A stretch of DNA of 64,000 bases from Sphingobacterium micropteri (GCF_014692515.1 NZ_JACOIK010000001.1:124001-188000); one strand, 5' to 3'; numbered from the stretch's first letter, positions 51,875 to 61,001 are shown. Made by a program: numbers and translations. Notes: generated by a model from the letters alone, not told the origin.

Positions 51875-52622
51875 TCTCCAATTTTTGTCTTGCGATTTCA
51901 GAACAGAAAATCGTAGTGGCAACGGCTACATTTAGTGATTCTGCCTGTCCAATACGTGGAATGGTAATCGGATGATCTACCTTCTCTACAATTTCATCGC
52001 TGATGCCATTTCCTTCGTTTCCCATGATGATAAGTGCCGCATCTCCAAAGTCGGTTTTATAGATGGATTTTCCATCAAGCAATGCGCCAAAAGTGGGCAT
52101 TTCGGATTGATCGATGAAATCTGCTAAAGGTGTATAATAAATTTTAACACGAGCCAACGAACCCATTGTTGCTTGTACAACTTTAGGGTTGAAAGCATCA
52201 ACAGTACCCATAGAGCAAATAATATTATTTATGCCGAACCATTCTGCTGTTCGGATGATGGTTCCCAAATTTCCCGGATCCTGTATATCATCCAAAAGTA
52301 AGGTGTGCTGTTGCCTTAAAATCGTCCAATTAAAACCTTCCGACGGTGGTAAATGAACAAGTGCCAGTACCCCCTGCGGATTGGTCAGACCGGAAATTTT
52401 TTGAAATTCAGCCGTACTAACCGCTATACATTTTAATTTTTGCGGTAAATTACCCATTTTTGTTCGAGCTTCCGCCGTGGTGTATAAGCTGTGAACTTGG
52501 TAATCGGAAGATAGAAATTCGAGTACTGACTTCACGCCCTCGACAATAAAAAGTCCATGCTGTTTGCGAAACTTTTTATGTTGCAATGACGTAATTAAAC
52601 TAATTTGCGCTTTTGATAACAT
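51867..52622 (-). CDS. TrmH/SpoU-family RNA 2'-O-methyltransferase
   Basis: A 251-residue SPOUT-fold enzyme that methylates the ribose of tRNA or rRNA. The N-terminal substrate-binding domain (~5-95) resembles RlmB/TrmH. The catalytic domain has LLDDIQDPGNLGTIIRTA (motif 1), IMGNEGNGIS (motif 2) and IPRIGQAESLNVAVA (motif 3), together forming the SAM-binding knot. The target base cannot be told from sequence. Its start codon is 6 bases from that of divergent tamL, a pairing common in Bacteroidota. Confidence 0.92.
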   Translation of the reverse strand: MLSKAQISLITSLQHKKFRKQHGLFIVEGVKSVLEFLSSDYQVHSLYTTAEARTKMGNLPQKLKCIAVSTAEFQKISGLTNPQGVLALVHLPPSEGFNWTILRQQHTLLLDDIQDPGNLGTIIRTAEWFGINNIICSMGTVDAFNPKVVQATMGSLARVKIYYTPLADFIDQSEMPTFGALLDGKSIYKTDFGDAALIIMGNEGNGISDEIVEKVDHPITIPRIGQAESLNVAVATTIFCSEIARQKLENG

Positions 52623-52628
52623 TGCTTA

Positions 52629-54980
52629 ATGATTAAGAAGTACAGTTTTTTTGTTTGTGCAAGTATAATGCTTTTGTTGCTATTTTTTGCATCCTGTCGT
52701 TCGGCAAGATACTTAGAAGAGGGACAAGCATTGGTGACGGATGTGGATATCACGGGCGTTCCCCCAAATATAAAGGAAAATGCAACAGCGTATATATCGA
52801 ATGAAATTAAACCGAATTCGAGACTGAATCTCACCATATATAATTTGTTCAACACCCGGCGAGGACGATATAAATTGGAAAATAGACGGAATGTGGGCGA
52901 ACCGCCTCATGTGCTTGATTCGTCCTTGGTGGAGCTTTCTGCACAACAGATTAATCGCTATCTCCAAACGAAAGGATATTTTAATGCATTCGTAATACCG
53001 CAAGTGCATGTGAAAAAAAAGAAAGCCCGTATTGATTTTAACGTTGCGTTAGGACAGGCATTTCGGTTTGGTGATATCCACTATCGTGCTGACGACCCCA
53101 CGATTGAGGAGATATATGCACAGGAGGTCAGATCGGAGTCACTGGCTAAAACAGGAAAGCAGTTTGATAGTGCGGATTTGCTTCAGGAGCGGGAACAACT
53201 TTATGAAAAGCTGAAAGAACGTGGATACTACGATTATCTTCGACAATATATGCGTGTAGGTATTGATACGAATGTGATTGCGAAGCAGGCTGATCTCCAC
53301 GTGGAAATCCAAGACCCAACGGATAGCACGCGGCATACCGTTTATCACATTGATAGTGTGTTTGTACGAATTATATTGCCATACGGGCAGGTCGGGACAC
53401 GAATGCCGCATTCGGCAGTAGATACCAGTTTACATATCGTCTATAATGACGAAACCGGGCGCTTTCGGCTAAAGCCTTTGTCCCGATATATGTATTTAAG
53501 ACCGGGCATGCGTTACAATCTCAAAAAAGAGAATCAGTCTTATGATCGTCTTTATGAAATGAATGGTTTTAGAAATGTGAAGATCAACCATCAAAAAACG
53601 GGGAACGACCGTTTGAATACGTTTTATGAACTGACGCCTCGTCCGGTTATGGCTAACCAAGTGGAAGGAGAGTTTACGTTTAGTTCGGGGATGAGTGGTT
53701 TTAATGTGGGAAATACATTTTCGCATCGCAATGTATTTGGCGGCGCGGAGCAACTGGAAGTAAAGATGCGATACGGGGTGTTATTTGATCCTCGTTTGGA
53801 AGGGAACTTAGCGAATAAGATTTTTAATAACGATTTTCAGGTAGGTGTCAACCTTATTATTCCACGTTTGATGACGCCTTTTGAAAATTCCAGCACGGGA
53901 ACCTACGGGCTGCCACGAACTACCTTTTCCAGTACATTGCAATTTTTTCAACAGGATCAAACGTATTCCAATAGATATTTTACCAACTCGTTAAATTATA
54001 TATGGTATACGAGCCCCCGTTCGCAACATAGTTTAACCCCCGTGTCTGTGGAGTATCGGGTGGGAAGATTAGACGATGCCTTTCAACGGCAATTGGAAGA
54101 TGAAGGGTATTTATTATACGTTAGAAGTAATAATCGGGAGTATTTTGGTTTAAGTGCGCAATATAACTATACCTACAATGCTGCGAAACTGTTGACTAGA
54201 GAAAATTTCAACTATTTCCGTATCGGATTGGAAAGCAGCGGAAACGTATTAGACTTGTTAAGTGATGTATTGAAGTTGGAAAGGTCACCGGAAGGGGAGC
54301 GCTTGTTGTTTGGGGTACCTTATCTGCAGTTTGCGAAAACAGAAGTTGACTACCGATGGTATCGTCATTTGGGGGGAAACAAACAATTTGTACTACGATT
54401 TAATGGCGGAGTTGCTGTTCCTTATGGCAACAATTCTCGTTTATTGATCTTTGAAAAAAGTTTCTTTGGAGGAGGGATGAACGGAATCCGGGCTTGGCAA
54501 GCGCGTACATTAGGACCGGGTAACTATAATCGGGCAGGCTTACCAGAAGCGTTAAGGCTAAATTTGCGAAACTTGGATCAACTGGGTGAACTTAAACTAG
54601 AAGCGAATGCCGAGTATAGATTTCGGATATTGAATAATTTTATGGGGGCGAAGTTGAATGGTGCTACGTTCCTTGATGCCGGAAATATCTGGTTGCTGAG
54701 AGATAACGAGATCACCACTAACGGTACCTTCAAGGCTAATGAATTTCTTTCGCAGATAGCACTCGGTACAGGATTTGGGCTACGGTTGGATATGGATTAT
54801 TTTATTATCCGCTTGGATGCCGGATTGAAATTAAAGGATCCACAATTTGCCAAAGGCGAACAGTGGGTAATTAAGGAATTCTTTAATAGCCGAGAGTTCA
54901 AACAGCATTTTTATGAAACCCATCGCCCGGACAGGTATAATTTTATCCAATACAATTTTAGTGTGGGATTGCCATTTTAG
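52629..54980 (+). CDS. tamL: TamL, lipoprotein TamA homologue (Omp85 family)
   Basis: A 783-residue outer-membrane assembly protein. The lipobox LLFFASCRS (Cys 23) makes it a lipoprotein, which marks TamL, the Bacteroidota version of TamA. Periplasmic POTRA-like repeats occupy ~40-330 (for example YLQTKGYFNAFVIPQ, LKERGYYDYLRQY). The Omp85 barrel runs from ~345 with FTFSSGMSGFNVGNTFSHRN, and FFGGGMNGIRAWQARTLGPG resembles the conserved loop 6 (RGF-like) motif. With TamB it would insert outer-membrane proteins or move lipids. tamB is not in the neighbourhood. It ends with a 4-base overlap with the convergent next gene. Confidence 0.9.
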   Translation: MIKKYSFFVCASIMLLLLFFASCRSARYLEEGQALVTDVDITGVPPNIKENATAYISNEIKPNSRLNLTIYNLFNTRRGRYKLENRRNVGEPPHVLDSSLVELSAQQINRYLQTKGYFNAFVIPQVHVKKKKARIDFNVALGQAFRFGDIHYRADDPTIEEIYAQEVRSESLAKTGKQFDSADLLQEREQLYEKLKERGYYDYLRQYMRVGIDTNVIAKQADLHVEIQDPTDSTRHTVYHIDSVFVRIILPYGQVGTRMPHSAVDTSLHIVYNDETGRFRLKPLSRYMYLRPGMRYNLKKENQSYDRLYEMNGFRNVKINHQKTGNDRLNTFYELTPRPVMANQVEGEFTFSSGMSGFNVGNTFSHRNVFGGAEQLEVKMRYGVLFDPRLEGNLANKIFNNDFQVGVNLIIPRLMTPFENSSTGTYGLPRTTFSSTLQFFQQDQTYSNRYFTNSLNYIWYTSPRSQHSLTPVSVEYRVGRLDDAFQRQLEDEGYLLYVRSNNREYFGLSAQYNYTYNAAKLLTRENFNYFRIGLESSGNVLDLLSDVLKLERSPEGERLLFGVPYLQFAKTEVDYRWYRHLGGNKQFVLRFNGGVAVPYGNNSRLLIFEKSFFGGGMNGIRAWQARTLGPGNYNRAGLPEALRLNLRNLDQLGELKLEANAEYRFRILNNFMGAKLNGATFLDAGNIWLLRDNEITTNGTFKANEFLSQIALGTGFGLRLDMDYFIIRLDAGLKLKDPQFAKGEQWVIKEFFNSREFKQHFYETHRPDRYNFIQYNFSVGLPF

Positions 54981-55510
54981 ATCAAATTCTTCAGCGCATC
55001 CAGTATACTTTCCATGATCGTGGAAAAATCCAATCCTTTAGCAAAGTGGAAATAGGCGTATACGATGGCTATGATGACGAAGGTCACGAGAAACCGTCTA
55101 AATAAGTAAGCTATCAGTAGGATGGCCAGTGGAATAAGTAATAGTAGCAAACCGTTAATTTTAAATGGCTTCAGCTCCTTGTCTTTCTTATGGATGTAGT
55201 ATAGCTTGCTTACTGTATTTTCCTGATTTTTGTGTTTGAAGAAAACAAATGTAGAGGATTCTACCGGCTGTTGTACAACTGCAACTCCATCGTGAAATTG
55301 GAGGTTTTGTTGAAAACCATTTAGATTAAAAACAAACGTCCCGTTGATTCTTTCTAAAGGCTGCTCGGTACTATCCAATGCGATGATGGCAAGCTTGCTA
55401 TTTTGCGTAAGATTTTCCTTAACGATAAAATTATCGATGCGTTGCGGTTGCGCCTGGGCTGATGCAACGGACAAAAAAACGAAAACCAGTATATGAATGA
55501 TTTGCCTCAC
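54977..55510 (-). CDS. Exported membrane protein of unknown function (GTG start)
   Basis: A 177-residue protein with a signal peptide (cleavage near SAQAQ), a soluble ~90-residue beta-rich part (~25-115), then one or two hydrophobic segments (INGLLLLLIPLAILLIAYLF and FVIIAIVYAYF) and a short amphipathic tail. It starts with GTG at 55508-55510; no in-frame ATG gives a signal peptide. No family recognised. It converges on tamL (4-base overlap) and is divergent from the small membrane protein gene, with repeat copy B between. Confidence 0.65.
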   Translation of the reverse strand: MRQIIHILVFVFLSVASAQAQPQRIDNFIVKENLTQNSKLAIIALDSTEQPLERINGTFVFNLNGFQQNLQFHDGVAVVQQPVESSTFVFFKHKNQENTVSKLYYIHKKDKELKPFKINGLLLLLIPLAILLIAYLFRRFLVTFVIIAIVYAYFHFAKGLDFSTIMESILDALKNLI

Positions 55511-55554
55511 GTTAGATTAAAATCTCCGCTGCAATAATAAGAAAAAAGTGATAT

Positions 55555-55659
55555 ATTTCCTCTATAATATAGCCCCTGATGGCTGAGGAGAGCGAAATAA
55601 TTTAATTTTATATGCAGGTGCGATTATATTGCATATAAAATTAAATTTATTTAGGTTTG
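55555..55659 (+). repeat. Intergenic structured element, copy B
   Basis: Copy B and the fullest example. ATTTCCTCTATA (55555-55566), core ATGGCTGAGGAGAGCGAAAT (55579-55598), a perfect 16-bp hairpin (55601-55616 with 55630-55645, 13-base loop), then TTTATTTAGGTTTG ending at 55659. Within the first block AGCC (55571-55574) can pair with GGCT (55581-55584). In copy A the same positions are AGTT and GGCT, still pairing through G-U. See findings. Confidence 0.75.
55629..55659 (+). promoter_or_regulatory. Promoter of small membrane protein gene
   Basis: TTG at 55629-55631, 20 bases, and TAGGTTTG at 55652-55659; both boxes and the spacing equal those of the ABC exporter promoter. The TTG spans the loop/right-arm junction of the repeat hairpin. 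Confidence 0.7.
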
Positions 55660-55687
55660 TAGTCAATAAAAAAAGATATAGACTGAT

Positions 55688-55948
55688 ATGGAAAATACAG
55701 TGTCTCCAAGACCCGCAAAAAAGACAGACAACAACGCAAATCGCACGGAATATTACGTGCAGCTAACAGTTGCTATTGTTATTGGCCTGGTAGGTGTATT
55801 CATCCGGTTTGTTCCCGATGTTTTACCTTCCTTGGATCAGATGACCTTTCTGTTTTCTTTGATAGCAAATATATTAATGATTGTGGCGTCAATTATCGCC
55901 TTTAAAGTGGTATTCGATATTTTAGGATTTGGTAAAAACAAAAACTAA
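55688..55948 (+). CDS. Small two-helix membrane protein of unknown function
   Basis: An 86-residue protein. A hydrophilic N-terminus (VSPRPAKKTDNNANRTE) is followed by two transmembrane segments (~26-47 QLTVAIVIGLVGVFIRF, ~56-78 FLFSLIANILMIVASIIAFKV) and a basic C-terminus. No family recognised. It is the gene immediately downstream of repeat copy B and is followed by a large bidirectional terminator. Confidence 0.7.
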   Translation: MENTVSPRPAKKTDNNANRTEYYVQLTVAIVIGLVGVFIRFVPDVLPSLDQMTFLFSLIANILMIVASIIAFKVVFDILGFGKNKN

Positions 55949-55963
55949 GTTTTTGTTTTTAGA

Positions 55964-56017
55964 GCATATTAAAAAAATAAGAGCCTGAATTTTTTCAGGC
56001 TCTTATTTTTTTAATAT
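55964..56017. terminator. Long bidirectional terminator
   Basis: A perfect 25-bp inverted repeat (55964-55988 with 55993-56017) around TTTT, with A and T runs in the stem. It separates two convergent membrane-protein genes and can stop transcription both ways. Confidence 0.9.
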
Positions 56018-56018
56018 G

Positions 56019-56447
56019 TTACGCTAGAAGCGACCATGTACTCCAAGGGATACGTGACAGGATAAAAACCAAGCCAATGATATAAAAGATCAGGACGGTT
56101 TTATTGGCTTTTTGACTATCGATTTGTCTTTTCGCTTTGGAATAACCTACCGTGATCAAAATAATCGCCAAAAGCATCATGAGTGGGTGCTCCAAAAAGT
56201 AAAGGCGCGACAAACTGTTTTTCATATTTTCACCGGAAAACGATTGTATACCCAAAGGAGATACGAAGTATATCACCAAACCCACGATGAATTGCAAATG
56301 GGCGGAAACAAGACCAAGCAAAGCAATTTTTCGGTTATACGATTTTTTTCCCAGATAGTTTGCCAATGTAATCACAATGGCAATGACCAATGCCAGCAAT
56401 AGTACAATAGCCAGCGTCGAATGTAGATGTTTCATTCCTGTTAACAT
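56019..56447 (-). CDS. Four-helix membrane protein of unknown function
   Basis: A 142-residue integral membrane protein with four predicted helices (~8-32, 44-66, 86-106, 118-138). Conserved-looking polar residues include the His in HLHSTLAI, SAHLQFIVG and FLEHPLMML. Spaced membrane His residues hint at a haem-binding cytochrome b-like protein, as relatives are sometimes labelled, but this is not established. The ATG at 56435 (MKHLHST) is an alternative start. It follows the M28 peptidase gene on the same strand. Confidence 0.68.
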   Translation of the reverse strand: MLTGMKHLHSTLAIVLLLALVIAIVITLANYLGKKSYNRKIALLGLVSAHLQFIVGLVIYFVSPLGIQSFSGENMKNSLSRLYFLEHPLMMLLAIILITVGYSKAKRQIDSQKANKTVLIFYIIGLVFILSRIPWSTWSLLA

Positions 56448-56494
56448 GTTTGTTTGTATTTAATTGTTCTCTCTCTTAATATTATAACTCCTCA

Positions 56495-58168
56495 TCAACC
56501 TTCACTCTTCAGACGTTTATCGCCCAATTCCTTAAATTCCGACTTTGCTTTAAAATTAGGGAACGTACTTTCCATGCTCATCGTATAGCCAATGTCGAAG
56601 AATAAACGTATATCTGCTATGATACCGCCAAAATCCCAGTTTTCATCTACCTCGTCTGTTACCGTATGGTATCTTCCGGCTAGTGCTTCTCTCCGGCGTT
56701 CAATATCCACCGTGTCGGTAGATAGAAGTTCGCTTCCCGCGCCCATAAAAAGCCCCGGGACACCGGCTTTTACAAAGTTGAAATGGTCGGATCGATAAAA
56801 GCCGCCTGACGTCGGATCACTTTCTCCTTTCATCACACGGCCAAATTTGGCGGCTGATTTTTCGACATAATCCTCAATTTCTGTTTGCCCGATGCCTACC
56901 ACGGAAACATCTTTGGTCGCGCCTAATGCGCTGAAAGCATCCATATTCAGATTAGCGACAGTTTTAGCCAACGGATAGATCGGGTGTTGGGCATAATAAG
57001 CTGATCCAAGTAGACCCTCTTCTTCCGATGTTACGGCCAAGAAGATAATCGAACGTTCTGGTTGTACTTTTGCCGCTTGGAAAGCCTTTGCGATTTCAAA
57101 CAAGGCGGCTACACCGGCGGCGTTATCAATTGCACCATTATAAATAGCGTCTCCATCAACAGGCTCACCTACACCCAAGTGATCCCAATGTGCCGTATAA
57201 ATAATAACTTCATCTGGCCTCTTTGCGCCTTCCAACTTCGCAATAACATTATTAGAGGTTGATTTTCGGAACGTATTGTGAATACCTACCGACGTGCTGA
57301 CATTTAACGGTATAGCCTTAAATCCCGGTTTCTTAGCTTCTTCCATTACATTCGGCGATATATCCGATAGTTGGAAGAGCTTCTTCGCGGTTTCATTGGA
57401 AATCCAACCTTCAAATTCGGAAAATGAAGCGCCATTATCTTCCGATATTAAATCTAGTTGTGGTCCCGACCATCCCGACCGTACCACGTTCCAGCCGTAA
57501 CTCGCGGCCTCCGTTTCATGTATCAACAGAATACCGGTTGCACCTTGTCGGGCAGCTTCCTCATATTTGTATTTCCAACGGCCATAATAGGTCATGGTAT
57601 CCGCTTTAAATAAACTTTTATCATATCGACCCGGGTCGCTCACCATGGCTACGACTGTTTTGCCTTTTACATCCAGCCCTTCGTAATCGTTCCAGTCAAA
57701 CTCCGGAGCAACGATACCAAACCCGACAAAGACCAATTCTGATTCGGCGACGTCGATATCGTCTTGTAGACGTCGGCTTCCAATAACATAATCATCAAGA
57801 TGATTTGCCGACAGCGTACCTGTTTCACTTTTGAATGTCAATACTTTATTCTTAGGCTCGGAGGAAATTTCTACCAACGGCACCTCCTGAAAGTAAGAAG
57901 CGCCGTTGCCCGGTTGTAAACCTAAATCTTTGAATTGCTGTTCAATATATTGTACAGTCAGTGTATCGCCTTTTGTGAAGGGCTTCCGACCGAGAAACTC
58001 ATCCGAGGAAAGTTTCGTCACATGTGCTTTATAGGTGTCTTCTGTGATTGCCGCGATAGCTGCAGAATCCAGCCCATCCGTATGATGATTATCTGTTCCG
58101 TCCTGTTGGCAAGATAAAAAAAGCGTTGCCGTAGCCGAAATCAATAGTAGGTTTTTCGTCATGATCAT
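56495..58168 (-). CDS. M28-family zinc peptidase, lipoprotein
   Basis: A 557-residue exported peptidase. The lipobox is ATLFLSCQQ (Cys 20). A PA domain is inserted at ~150-260. The M28 zinc site has His in YTAHWDHLGVG, Asp in NGAIDNAAGVA, the Glu pair in TSEEEGLLGS, Asp in VANLNMDAF and His in RSDHFNF. It is an aminopeptidase or carboxypeptidase of the envelope. A second ATG at 58162 is equally possible. The SprT-like gene lies 33 bases upstream on the same strand. Confidence 0.92.
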   Translation of the reverse strand: MIMTKNLLLISATATLFLSCQQDGTDNHHTDGLDSAAIAAITEDTYKAHVTKLSSDEFLGRKPFTKGDTLTVQYIEQQFKDLGLQPGNGASYFQEVPLVEISSEPKNKVLTFKSETGTLSANHLDDYVIGSRRLQDDIDVAESELVFVGFGIVAPEFDWNDYEGLDVKGKTVVAMVSDPGRYDKSLFKADTMTYYGRWKYKYEEAARQGATGILLIHETEAASYGWNVVRSGWSGPQLDLISEDNGASFSEFEGWISNETAKKLFQLSDISPNVMEEAKKPGFKAIPLNVSTSVGIHNTFRKSTSNNVIAKLEGAKRPDEVIIYTAHWDHLGVGEPVDGDAIYNGAIDNAAGVAALFEIAKAFQAAKVQPERSIIFLAVTSEEEGLLGSAYYAQHPIYPLAKTVANLNMDAFSALGATKDVSVVGIGQTEIEDYVEKSAAKFGRVMKGESDPTSGGFYRSDHFNFVKAGVPGLFMGAGSELLSTDTVDIERRREALAGRYHTVTDEVDENWDFGGIIADIRLFFDIGYTMSMESTFPNFKAKSEFKELGDKRLKSEG

Positions 58169-58201
58169 ATATGAAACGTTTTGCGCACTAAAGTTACAAG
58201 A

Positions 58202-58834
58202 TTATTTTGGAATACTCTCCGTATCCGTTAGTAATACTACTTCCGCAATAGGATGGATAAGGTATATGCGATCCGTACTCAACTCTCTACACTTGTATCG
58301 TTTTCGGAGTTTTTCCCCTTTTTGGAAGATGCGCCCATTTTGGAGGGCAAAGATACTCTCGTCTGGTATGGACTCTATAGTATGCTGTCCTGTTGGTTCT
58401 TTGTCGTACTTTTTAAGTATCCGATATAAGTTTATATCTGTACAGCTTGAGGCCGCCGGATTTTCCATGTAGCGGATAATAGCCTCCAAGATATCGGACG
58501 GGAAGATGTCCAGATGAAGGAACGGTTGCATGAGTTCTTTATAATGTTGCTTCCACTCCGGACCATGTGGTTTTACACGCTGTTTATACTGTTGCCAAGT
58601 TTGTAGATGTGCAAATTCGTGTATCGTCGTGATCAGAAAAGCATAGGGGTTGAGATCGTGATTGACCGATATCTTGTGTGGTGCGCCGCGGAAAGGAGCC
58701 ATATAATCGCCCAACTTTGTCGTCCGGCTTCGTGAAATACGGAATCGACAGCCGGTATCATTAATCCACGCAGAAATAATCGGGGCTGCGGCTTCCGGCA
58801 TATATTGACTAAGTTGTTTGGAAAAATCGGGCAT
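58202..58834 (-). CDS. SprT-like zinc-metalloprotease-domain protein
   Basis: A 210-residue protein with the HExxH motif in TTIHEFAHLQTW and a possible third ligand in KPHGPEWKQHY, typical of SprT/Spartan-like domains (~5-115). The C-terminal region is variable. In eukaryotes Spartan repairs DNA-protein crosslinks; bacterial SprT function is unclear. The start at 58834 (MPDFSKQLSQ) is chosen because TATGTTTG ends 6 bases before it and the longer frame would run antisense into recN. Confidence 0.82.
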   Translation of the reverse strand: MPDFSKQLSQYMPEAAAPIISAWINDTGCRFRISRSRTTKLGDYMAPFRGAPHKISVNHDLNPYAFLITTIHEFAHLQTWQQYKQRVKPHGPEWKQHYKELMQPFLHLDIFPSDILEAIIRYMENPAASSCTDINLYRILKKYDKEPTGQHTIESIPDESIFALQNGRIFQKGEKLRKRYKCRELSTDRIYLIHPIAEVVLLTDTESIPK

Positions 58835-58840
58835 GTGTGA

Positions 58841-58848
58841 CAAACATA
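58841..58848 (-). promoter_or_regulatory. -7 box immediately upstream of SprT-like gene
   Basis: Reads TATGTTTG on the minus strand and ends 6 bases before the ATG, again the leaderless geometry. Confidence 0.5.
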
Positions 58849-58900
58849 TTGATTTTTTTCGAGACGGTTGTTTTATTTTTTTCATGCCCACCAAAATCAT

Positions 58901-58908
58901 TATCTTTG
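58901..58908 (+). promoter_or_regulatory. Candidate -7 box of recN
   Basis: TATCTTTG fits TAnnTTTG exactly, 19 bases before the recN ATG. No good TTG element at the standard distance. Confidence 0.45.
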
Positions 58909-58927
58909 ATAGCACGAACGAGAAGCC

Positions 58928-60589
58928 ATGCTGAATAGACTTTTTATCAAGAATTATGCATTGATTGAGAACCTGGATATCCAATTTGATAAGGGGCTGA
59001 ATATTATTACCGGAGAAACTGGGGCCGGTAAATCCATTATGATGGGGGCGTTGGGGCTTATATTGGGCAACCGTGCGGAGGGAAAGCATTTTTTTCGGGA
59101 GGACCAAAAGTGTGTGATAGAGGGCTTCTTCAAGATAGATGCTTACGGTCTACACGATTTTTTTCAGGAAAATGATTTGGAATACGACGACCAAACGATT
59201 ATTCGCCGGGAAATAGCCATTGACGGGAAGTCACGTGCTTTTGTGAACGATTCTCCCGTGACCCTAAATGTTCTACGGTTGTTAGGCGAACAGCTGATTG
59301 ATATCCATTCACAGCACGCTACGCTGCAATTGAATACAGAACGTTTTCAATTGATGATATTGGATAATGTCGCAAAGAATCATGGCGTTCTACACGATTA
59401 TAAACAACATCTGTCGAAATACAAACAACAGCAAGAATCGTTAAACCGTCTGCGGGAAGATATTGCAGGGGCGAATGCCGCGTTAGACTTTAACCAGTTT
59501 CAATTTGATGAATTAGATCAAGCCCATTTGGAAGAAGGAGAACAGGAAAAGCTCGAAGCCGAACTGAGCCAACTGGAAAATGCAGAAGAGATAAAAAGAG
59601 GACTTTTACGTGCGCATCATTTATTGAGCGAAAGCGAACAATCTATCACTTTTTCGTTAAAAGATACGTTGCAACAACTTCAGGCTGTGCAACTTTTCAT
59701 GCCTGCTGTGGAAGAACTAGCAGCACGTCTACAAAGTGCATGGATTGAAGTGAAAGATATCGCAGATGAAGTCAGTGCCAAGGAACAAGACGTGTTTATG
59801 GATGAAGGACGGTTAGTGGAAGTTAATGAGCGATTGAGCCTATTATATAGCTTGCAAAAAAAACACCGGGTAGAGGCTGTGGCGGAGCTTATTACGTTAC
59901 GAGATGAGCTCGAGCAAAAGATTTTGGTGGTAGCTAATCAAGGCGAACAATTGGCTGCTTTAGAGCAAGAGGTGGCCGGATGTTTGAACCTGTTGGAAAA
60001 AGCAGCGATGCGTCTTCATGAGACACGGCAGCAAGCTGTTGGTCAGGTAGAGGAATATGTCCAGACCGTATTGGCAGCGGTCGGCATGCCAAATGCCCAA
60101 TTAAAAATAGAACTTTCCTTATTAGAAATTGATAAATACAAAACCACAGGTGCGGATGAGATCCGGTTTCTTTTTTCTGCGAATAAAGGACAATCTTTAC
60201 AGGCTATACATCGCGTGGCATCTGGAGGAGAACTATCCCGTGTCATGCTTGCGGTTAAATCGCTTGTGGCACAAACATCTGCATTGCCCACCATTATATT
60301 CGATGAAATAGACACCGGTATTTCGGGCGAAGTGGCGTTGAAAGTGGGGGAGATTATGGAACATTTAGCCGGCAACATGCAAGTACTCGCTATTACACAC
60401 TTGCCGCAGATCGCGTCAAAGGGCCAGGCCCATTTTAAGGTGTTTAAGCAAGATGAGGGCGATAAAACCAAAACGGATATTTCATTATTGGCGAAGCAAG
60501 ACCGCGTATTGGAAGTCGCACAAATGCTCAGCGGTGCAAATCCGGGTGCATCAGCTTTGCAGCATGCAAAAGAGTTGATTGAAAGGTAA
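58928..60589 (+). CDS. recN: DNA repair protein RecN
   Basis: A 553-residue SMC-like ATPase used in double-strand-break repair. Walker A is ITGETGAGKSIMMGAL near residue 29, followed by the Q-loop and coiled-coil arms (~150-360). The C-terminal lobe has the signature HRVASGGELSRVMLAVK, Walker B TIIFDEIDTGISG and AITHLPQIASKG. Length and order are standard. A strong terminator follows immediately. Confidence 0.96.
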   Translation: MLNRLFIKNYALIENLDIQFDKGLNIITGETGAGKSIMMGALGLILGNRAEGKHFFREDQKCVIEGFFKIDAYGLHDFFQENDLEYDDQTIIRREIAIDGKSRAFVNDSPVTLNVLRLLGEQLIDIHSQHATLQLNTERFQLMILDNVAKNHGVLHDYKQHLSKYKQQQESLNRLREDIAGANAALDFNQFQFDELDQAHLEEGEQEKLEAELSQLENAEEIKRGLLRAHHLLSESEQSITFSLKDTLQQLQAVQLFMPAVEELAARLQSAWIEVKDIADEVSAKEQDVFMDEGRLVEVNERLSLLYSLQKKHRVEAVAELITLRDELEQKILVVANQGEQLAALEQEVAGCLNLLEKAAMRLHETRQQAVGQVEEYVQTVLAAVGMPNAQLKIELSLLEIDKYKTTGADEIRFLFSANKGQSLQAIHRVASGGELSRVMLAVKSLVAQTSALPTIIFDEIDTGISGEVALKVGEIMEHLAGNMQVLAITHLPQIASKGQAHFKVFKQDEGDKTKTDISLLAKQDRVLEVAQMLSGANPGASALQHAKELIER

Positions 60590-60591
60590 AC

Positions 60592-60632
60592 CAACTAGAC
60601 GATAGGGTCTCCTATCGTCTAGTTGAGTTTTT
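60592..60632 (+). terminator. Terminator after recN
   Basis: A perfect 15-bp stem (60592-60606 with 60611-60625), 4-base loop and six T after AG. The stop codon of the convergent small lipoprotein gene lies inside its right arm. Confidence 0.92.
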
Positions 60633-61001
60633 TCGATCTCTATATCGATCCAGAATTCGTTGTGTCATCGCATTATCCATTTGCCAATCTTCTCCGGGTC
60701 CCCATTCCACGACTTCTTTATTGACAAAATAAACCCAAATCGGTCTGTTTTCATGTTCCTTGGTATAGGAGTTATATTCTAGACGTAAATATTCATATAC
60801 TTCCAACGGCCCATCGTCGGTAGACTGTGCCGCAACAACTATATTGGGCTTTCCGATTTTTTCAACAACGGTATGTTGTAACATGCCTATACTGATTAAG
60901 CTCATATCTGCATTGATCCTTTGGTATTTCATGGCCGTGCAGGATGCGAAAAGGATGATGCCTGCAAATAGTATTACTCGTAGGGTTTTGTTGTGTATCA
61001 T
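60612..61001 (-). CDS. Small lipoprotein of unknown function
   Basis: A 129-residue lipoprotein. The signal ends in ILFASCTAM (Cys 21). The mature part, SIGMLQHTVVEKIGKPNIV and onward, looks like a SmpA/OmlA (BamE-like) beta fold, where a short helix precedes GKP, but similarity is weak. There is no adjacent outer-membrane assembly gene. Its 3' end shares the recN terminator. The promoter is not evident. Confidence 0.72.
   Translation of the reverse strand: MIHNKTLRVILFAGIILFASCTAMKYQRINADMSLISIGMLQHTVVEKIGKPNIVVAAQSTDDGPLEVYEYLRLEYNSYTKEHENRPIWVYFVNKEVVEWGPGEDWQMDNAMTQRILDRYRDRKNSTRR

Noticed and set aside
58202..59107. Longer version of the SprT-like gene
   Set aside because: The extra N-terminal 91 codons overlap the recN start antisense and carry no SprT similarity; the start at 58834 has a -7 box.
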